Source of the DNA: an uncultured Clostridia bacterium
GTDB lineage: Bacteria > Bacillota > Clostridia > Christensenellales > Borkfalkiaceae
Direction of reading: 5' to 3'
Length of the DNA: 10,073 bases
Assembly: GCA_934230055.1 (NCBI GenBank)
Contig: CAKQEE010000030.1
Span: 1 to 10,073, forward strand
The notes under the pieces: model-generated
What the model saw: only the letters and a program-made list of their open reading frames with translations
Databases searched by the model: none
Told to the model about the DNA's origin: nothing
Made by a program: the position numbers and the translations under genes
Shown: piece by piece, positions 6,993-10,073 of the stretch
How positions within the stretch are numbered: the stretch's first letter is position 1
How the letters are laid out: each line of letters starts with the position of its first letter

Positions 6993-8975
6993 ATGCCGAG
7001 AATGCAAAGAGCAACCGCTCGTCACGGCGCGGGCGTTTCGCAGGGGGCGGACAGAAGCGCGAAAAAGGGAACGCTTAAACGGCTTCTTTCCATGCTTGTA
7101 AAAAACAATAAAGGACTCGTAGCCATAATACTCGTTTGCCTTGTTATAAGCGCGATAACGAGCGTTATGTCCTCAGAATTTCTTAAAAACGTTTTAAGCA
7201 CGGTGGGAAAAGGCTTGAGACTTATCCCCGAGGCGGGAACGGAAGGCGCGTGGAATCAGATTTTTCCCACTCTTCTTAACATATTCATCATAATGATATG
7301 CGTTTACCTTTCGGGAATACTCGCTTCATTTTTCTACACCCGCCTTATGGCTATACTTACGCAAACGTTTTTGCATCAGATAAGAACTTCCATTTTCGGA
7401 AGAATGCAGTCTTATCCGATACGCTTTTTCGACACGCACAAAACGGGCGATATAATGAGCGTTTACACGAACGACACGGACGCGCTCCGTCAGCTCGTTT
7501 CGCAATCTATACCTAACCTCTTATCCTCCTCTATTTCCATCGTGACGTTGCTCGTTTTAATGGTTCAGTCGAGCATATGGCTTTCACTCGTCATCTTCTT
7601 CGGAATATTCCTTATGTTCCTCGTAACGAAGTCTATCGGCGGAAAGAGCGCGAAATATTTTATGCGCCAGCAACAGTCTATCGGCGAAGAAGAGGGCTAC
7701 GTTCAGGAAATGATGAACGGACAAAAGGTTATTAAAGTTTTCTGCCACGAAGAGGAATCAAAAGCGGGCTTCGACCAAAAGAACGAACGGCTTTTTAACG
7801 ACGCGCACAAAGCGCACGCTTACGCGAACGTTCTTATGCCTATTCTCGGAAACCTCGGCAACCTTTTATACGTTCTCGTGGCGTTCGTCGGCGGCATACT
7901 CGCAATATCGGGTACGCCTAACCTCTCGATCACCGGTATGGAAAGCCTTAACGCGGCGGGATACGTTGCGATTATTATGGTTTTCCTGCCCATAAGCAAG
8001 CAGTTCGCGGGGCAAATTTCGCAAACCTCTCAACAGCTTAACTCTTTCGTTATGGGGCTTGCGGGAGCTTCCAGAATTTTCGGACTTATGGACGAACAGC
8101 CCGAAACGGACGACGGCTACGTTACCCTCGTAAGATGCAGAATAGACGAGGACGGCACTATTCACGAATGTGAAGAACGCACGGGACACTGGGCTTGGAA
8201 GCACCCCCACAAAGCAGAAGGAACCATTACCTATACGGAACTTAAAGGCGATATTCAGATGTTCGACGTAGACTTCGGATACGTTCCCGAAAAAATCGTT
8301 CTTCACGACGTTTCGCTGTACGCGCACCCCGGTCAGAAAGTGGCGTTCGTCGGCGCGACGGGCGCAGGCAAAACCACTAGCACAAACCTTATAAACAGGT
8401 TTTACGATATTGCGGACGGCAAAATTCGCTACGACGGAATTAACATAAACAAAATCAAAAAAGCCGACCTTCGTCGCTCGCTCGGCATAGTTTTGCAGGA
8501 CACCAACCTGTTTACCGGTACCGTTATGGAAAACATTCGTTACGGAAGGCTTAACGCCACGGACGAAGAATGTATCGCCGCCGCAAAACTTGCTTACGCG
8601 GACGACTTTATAAGAAGACTTCCGCAGGGCTACGACACGATGCTCACCTCCGACGGTGCAAACCTTTCGCAAGGTCAAAGACAGCTTCTTTCCATTGCCC
8701 GCGCGGCGGTTAAAGACGCGCCCGTTATGATTATGGACGAAGCTACGTCTTCGATCGATACGCGTACCGAGGCACTCGTTCAAAAAGGCACGGACAGACT
8801 TATGGAAGGCAGAACGGTTTTCGTTATCGCGCACAGACTTTCTACCGTACAGAATTCGGACGTTATTATGGTTCTCGAACACGGCAGGATTATAGAAAGA
8901 GGCTCTCACGACGAGCTTATAGCGAAAGGCGGCAAATACTACCAGCTCTATACAGGAGCGTTTGAATTAGAATGA
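6993..8975 (+). CDS. ABC exporter half-transporter, catalytic-site subunit (TM288/BmrD-like)
   Basis: This 660-residue protein partners the preceding subunit. After an Arg-rich, cytosolic N terminus come six predicted helices (about 41-60, 92-115, 172-192, 194-213, 281-305, 321-345) and an ATPase domain (about 418-655). Motifs are Walker A GATGAGKT (454-461), Q-loop Gln502, signature LSQGQ (558-562), Walker B VMIMDE with catalytic Glu583, and switch His614. The catalytic residues are intact, but the signature has Gln for Gly. In a heterodimer that signature faces the partner's degenerate site, leaving one working ATP site built from this Walker A/B and the partner's VSGGQ. About 45 residues (371-417) are inserted between the two domains and include TGHWAWKHPH. 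AAGGAGG (6976-6982) lies 10 bases before the chosen ATG at 6993. An in-frame ATG at 7002 is possible; an ATG at 6909 lies inside the upstream gene and is rejected. The substrate is unknown. Confidence 0.93.
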   Translation: MPRMQRATARHGAGVSQGADRSAKKGTLKRLLSMLVKNNKGLVAIILVCLVISAITSVMSSEFLKNVLSTVGKGLRLIPEAGTEGAWNQIFPTLLNIFIIMICVYLSGILASFFYTRLMAILTQTFLHQIRTSIFGRMQSYPIRFFDTHKTGDIMSVYTNDTDALRQLVSQSIPNLLSSSISIVTLLVLMVQSSIWLSLVIFFGIFLMFLVTKSIGGKSAKYFMRQQQSIGEEEGYVQEMMNGQKVIKVFCHEEESKAGFDQKNERLFNDAHKAHAYANVLMPILGNLGNLLYVLVAFVGGILAISGTPNLSITGMESLNAAGYVAIIMVFLPISKQFAGQISQTSQQLNSFVMGLAGASRIFGLMDEQPETDDGYVTLVRCRIDEDGTIHECEERTGHWAWKHPHKAEGTITYTELKGDIQMFDVDFGYVPEKIVLHDVSLYAHPGQKVAFVGATGAGKTTSTNLINRFYDIADGKIRYDGININKIKKADLRRSLGIVLQDTNLFTGTVMENIRYGRLNATDEECIAAAKLAYADDFIRRLPQGYDTMLTSDGANLSQGQRQLLSIARAAVKDAPVMIMDEATSSIDTRTEALVQKGTDRLMEGRTVFVIAHRLSTVQNSDVIMVLEHGRIIERGSHDELIAKGGKYYQLYTGAFELE

Positions 8976-9970
8976 GCCGAGCAGAAAATTCCGCGGAAAA
9001 TCGTGCGGAAAGCCTTGTTAGAAACGGCGTTAAAAACCGCGCAGAGGGCTGCGTTGAAAACGACTTTAATAACGGAGACGAATGCGGCGAGGCAAATCGC
9101 GCCGAGTTCCCCTCGTCGAAGTGCGAGCTTTGTCCCGTCCGTTGCGGTGCGGACAGAATAAACAAGCTCGGCAGGTGCGGCGCGGCGGACTCTATACGCA
9201 TAGCAAGATACGGGTTGCATTTTTTTGAAGAACCCGTGATTTCGGGAAAAAAAGGCAGCGGCACGATATTTTTCTGCGGGTGTTCTCTTAAATGCGTGTT
9301 CTGCCAGAACTACGAGCTTTCCCGAAACCTGCGCGGTAAAGATATTACGGTAGCGGAGCTTGCGGATATTTTTGCGAAGCTGGAAAAGCTCGGCGCGCAC
9401 AATATCAACCTTGTCAGCCCCACTCAATATTCCGATAAAATTATTCGGGCTTTAAATATTTATCGCCCTAAAATCCCCGTGGTATACAACACGCACGGAT
9501 ACGAGCGCACGGAAATTATAGAAAAACTTTTCCCGTATGTAGACGTTTTTCTGCCCGATCTGAAATTCTTTTCCCCCGCCCTCTCCGAGCGTTATACGGG
9601 AATTAAAGATTACTTTGAAAAGTCTTTTGCCGCCGTTAAAATAATGAGCGAAAAACCGCTCGTTTTCGGCGACGACGGAATGATGAAAAGCGGAACGATT
9701 GTTAGACACCTCGTGCTTCCGCAATGCGTGGCGGATAGCAAAAAAGTTCTCGAAAACTTTGCGCAAATAAAAGACAAAGCGTACGTAAACGTTATGAGCC
9801 AGTACACCCCGTTCGGCGATATACAAAACTTTCCCGAGTTGCAACGCCCCGTTACGGCAAGAGAATACGAAAGGGTTATAGACTACGCCATTTCTTTGGG
9901 GATTGAAAAAATGTATTACCAAAAGAGAGAAAGCACGGGAACGCAATATATTCCGCAATGGGATTATTAA
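8972..9970 (+). CDS. pflX: PflX-type radical SAM Fe-S protein (COG1313, PflA-related)
   Basis: The 332-residue protein belongs to the uncharacterised branch of radical SAM enzymes related to pyruvate formate-lyase activase. The cluster-binding motif CX3CX2C is GCSLKCVFCQN, with Cys104, 108 and 111. Upstream, CELCPVRC (51-58) and Cys69 form the extra cysteine group usual in PflX proteins. ISGKKGSGTIFF, GAHNINLVSPTQY, VVYNTHGYE, DVFLPDLKF, IVRHLVLP and MSQYTPFGD are family landmarks in the expected order. Residues 1-48 are an extra, low-complexity, charged segment with NRAE at 10-13, 22-25 and 42-45. I see no later ATG that would remove it, as the next Met is far inside the domain. The ATG overlaps the exporter stop codon (ATGA), with AGGAG (8954-8958) 13 bases upstream, so coupled translation is likely. 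Its natural substrate is unknown; being a glycyl radical enzyme activase is only one possibility, and no such enzyme is nearby. Confidence 0.88.
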   Translation: MSRAENSAENRAESLVRNGVKNRAEGCVENDFNNGDECGEANRAEFPSSKCELCPVRCGADRINKLGRCGAADSIRIARYGLHFFEEPVISGKKGSGTIFFCGCSLKCVFCQNYELSRNLRGKDITVAELADIFAKLEKLGAHNINLVSPTQYSDKIIRALNIYRPKIPVVYNTHGYERTEIIEKLFPYVDVFLPDLKFFSPALSERYTGIKDYFEKSFAAVKIMSEKPLVFGDDGMMKSGTIVRHLVLPQCVADSKKVLENFAQIKDKAYVNVMSQYTPFGDIQNFPELQRPVTAREYERVIDYAISLGIEKMYYQKRESTGTQYIPQWDY

Positions 9971-10006
9971 GCCTTATACGGAAAAGGTTGCGGAAAAAAC
10001 AAATTT

Positions 10007-10024
10007 AGATTTTTTATAAAATCT
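10007..10024 (+). terminator. Weak AT-rich hairpin downstream of pflX, possible terminator
   Basis: AGATTTT (10007-10013) and AAAATCT (10018-10024) form a perfect 7-base-pair stem with a TTAT loop, 37 bases after the pflX stop. The stem is poor in GC and no U-run follows on the plus strand. Read on the minus strand, a T6 run occurs 7 bases past the stem. It may mark the transcript end, but it is far from a classic intrinsic terminator. Confidence 0.3.
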
Positions 10025-10028
10025 TGAT

Positions 10029-10073
10029 AACAAGTCAAGCGCATAGTGCCGGCGATGCTACTCGCACTTTGAA
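10029..10073. other. Non-coding edge sequence with short GC-rich complementary segments
   Basis: The last 45 bases hold AGTGC and GCACT, which could pair across a 14-base loop, and a nearby GCAT/ATGC pair. I see no open reading frame, tRNA or known RNA motif. The segment is cut by the window edge, so it could be the start of a structured RNA, a repeat, or simple intergenic DNA. Confidence 0.2.

Noticed and set aside
7866..8909. A 347-codon open frame on the minus strand opposite the second exporter gene
   Set aside because: Composition is typical of an antisense shadow and all exporter motifs are on the plus strand.
8972..9970. Annotation as the true pyruvate formate-lyase activating enzyme PflA
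   Set aside because: The extra N-terminal cysteine group and the run of landmark motifs match the PflX branch, and no pyruvate formate-lyase gene is adjacent.
10001..10073. tracrRNA-like layout (AU hairpin followed by GC-rich pairing pieces)
   Set aside because: No CRISPR repeat, cas gene or repeat complementarity is visible in the window, so the resemblance is too vague to support.

Overview
The window looks like a chromosomal segment of an uncultured Clostridia-like Firmicute with moderate GC. The evidence is the gene order metK-comF-secA-prfB, which echoes the comF/secA/prfB neighbourhood of Firmicutes, the strong AGGAG-type ribosome binding sites, sigma-A type promoters, and a heterodimeric ABC exporter of the type common in this group. 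No mobile element, CRISPR array, tRNA or rRNA is visible. Genes are densely packed, and all but the two edge regions are explained by recognisable families.

Left half, minus strand (about 4954 down to 1): one likely operon reading metK (S-adenosylmethionine synthetase), comF (phosphoribosyltransferase-like competence family protein), secA (preprotein translocase ATPase), then the first part of prfB (release factor 2), which runs off the left edge. metK and comF overlap by one base and comF and secA are 10 bases apart. prfB holds the classic programmed +1 frameshift: an in-frame UGA at codon 26 inside CUU UGA C. Its Shine-Dalgarno-like stimulator lies farther away than in the Escherichia coli example.

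Centre (4887-5133): a 247-base divergent control region. It has two back-to-back promoters, each TTGACA-17-TAAAAT, one firing left into metK and one right into the transporter genes. The metK leader is only about 30 bases, too short for a SAM riboswitch. The transporter leader is about 120 bases and carries an imperfect inverted repeat and an 18-base alternating purine/pyrimidine tract.

Right half, plus strand (5134-9970): a three-gene unit. Two adjacent ABC exporter half-transporters form a textbook asymmetric heterodimer. The first has the degenerate ATP site (Asp at the catalytic Glu position, Gln at the switch His). The second has the intact catalytic residues but an altered LSQGQ signature. 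The third gene overlaps the second by four bases (ATGA) and encodes a PflX-type radical SAM Fe-S protein with an unusual repetitive N-terminal extension of about 48 residues. The last 103 bases are non-coding, with a weak AT-rich hairpin.

Most of the window is ordinary housekeeping. The points most worth a second look are the prfB frameshift spacing, the extension on the radical SAM protein and its coupling to an exporter, and the structured leader of the exporter operon. I did not find convincing evidence of an undescribed system.
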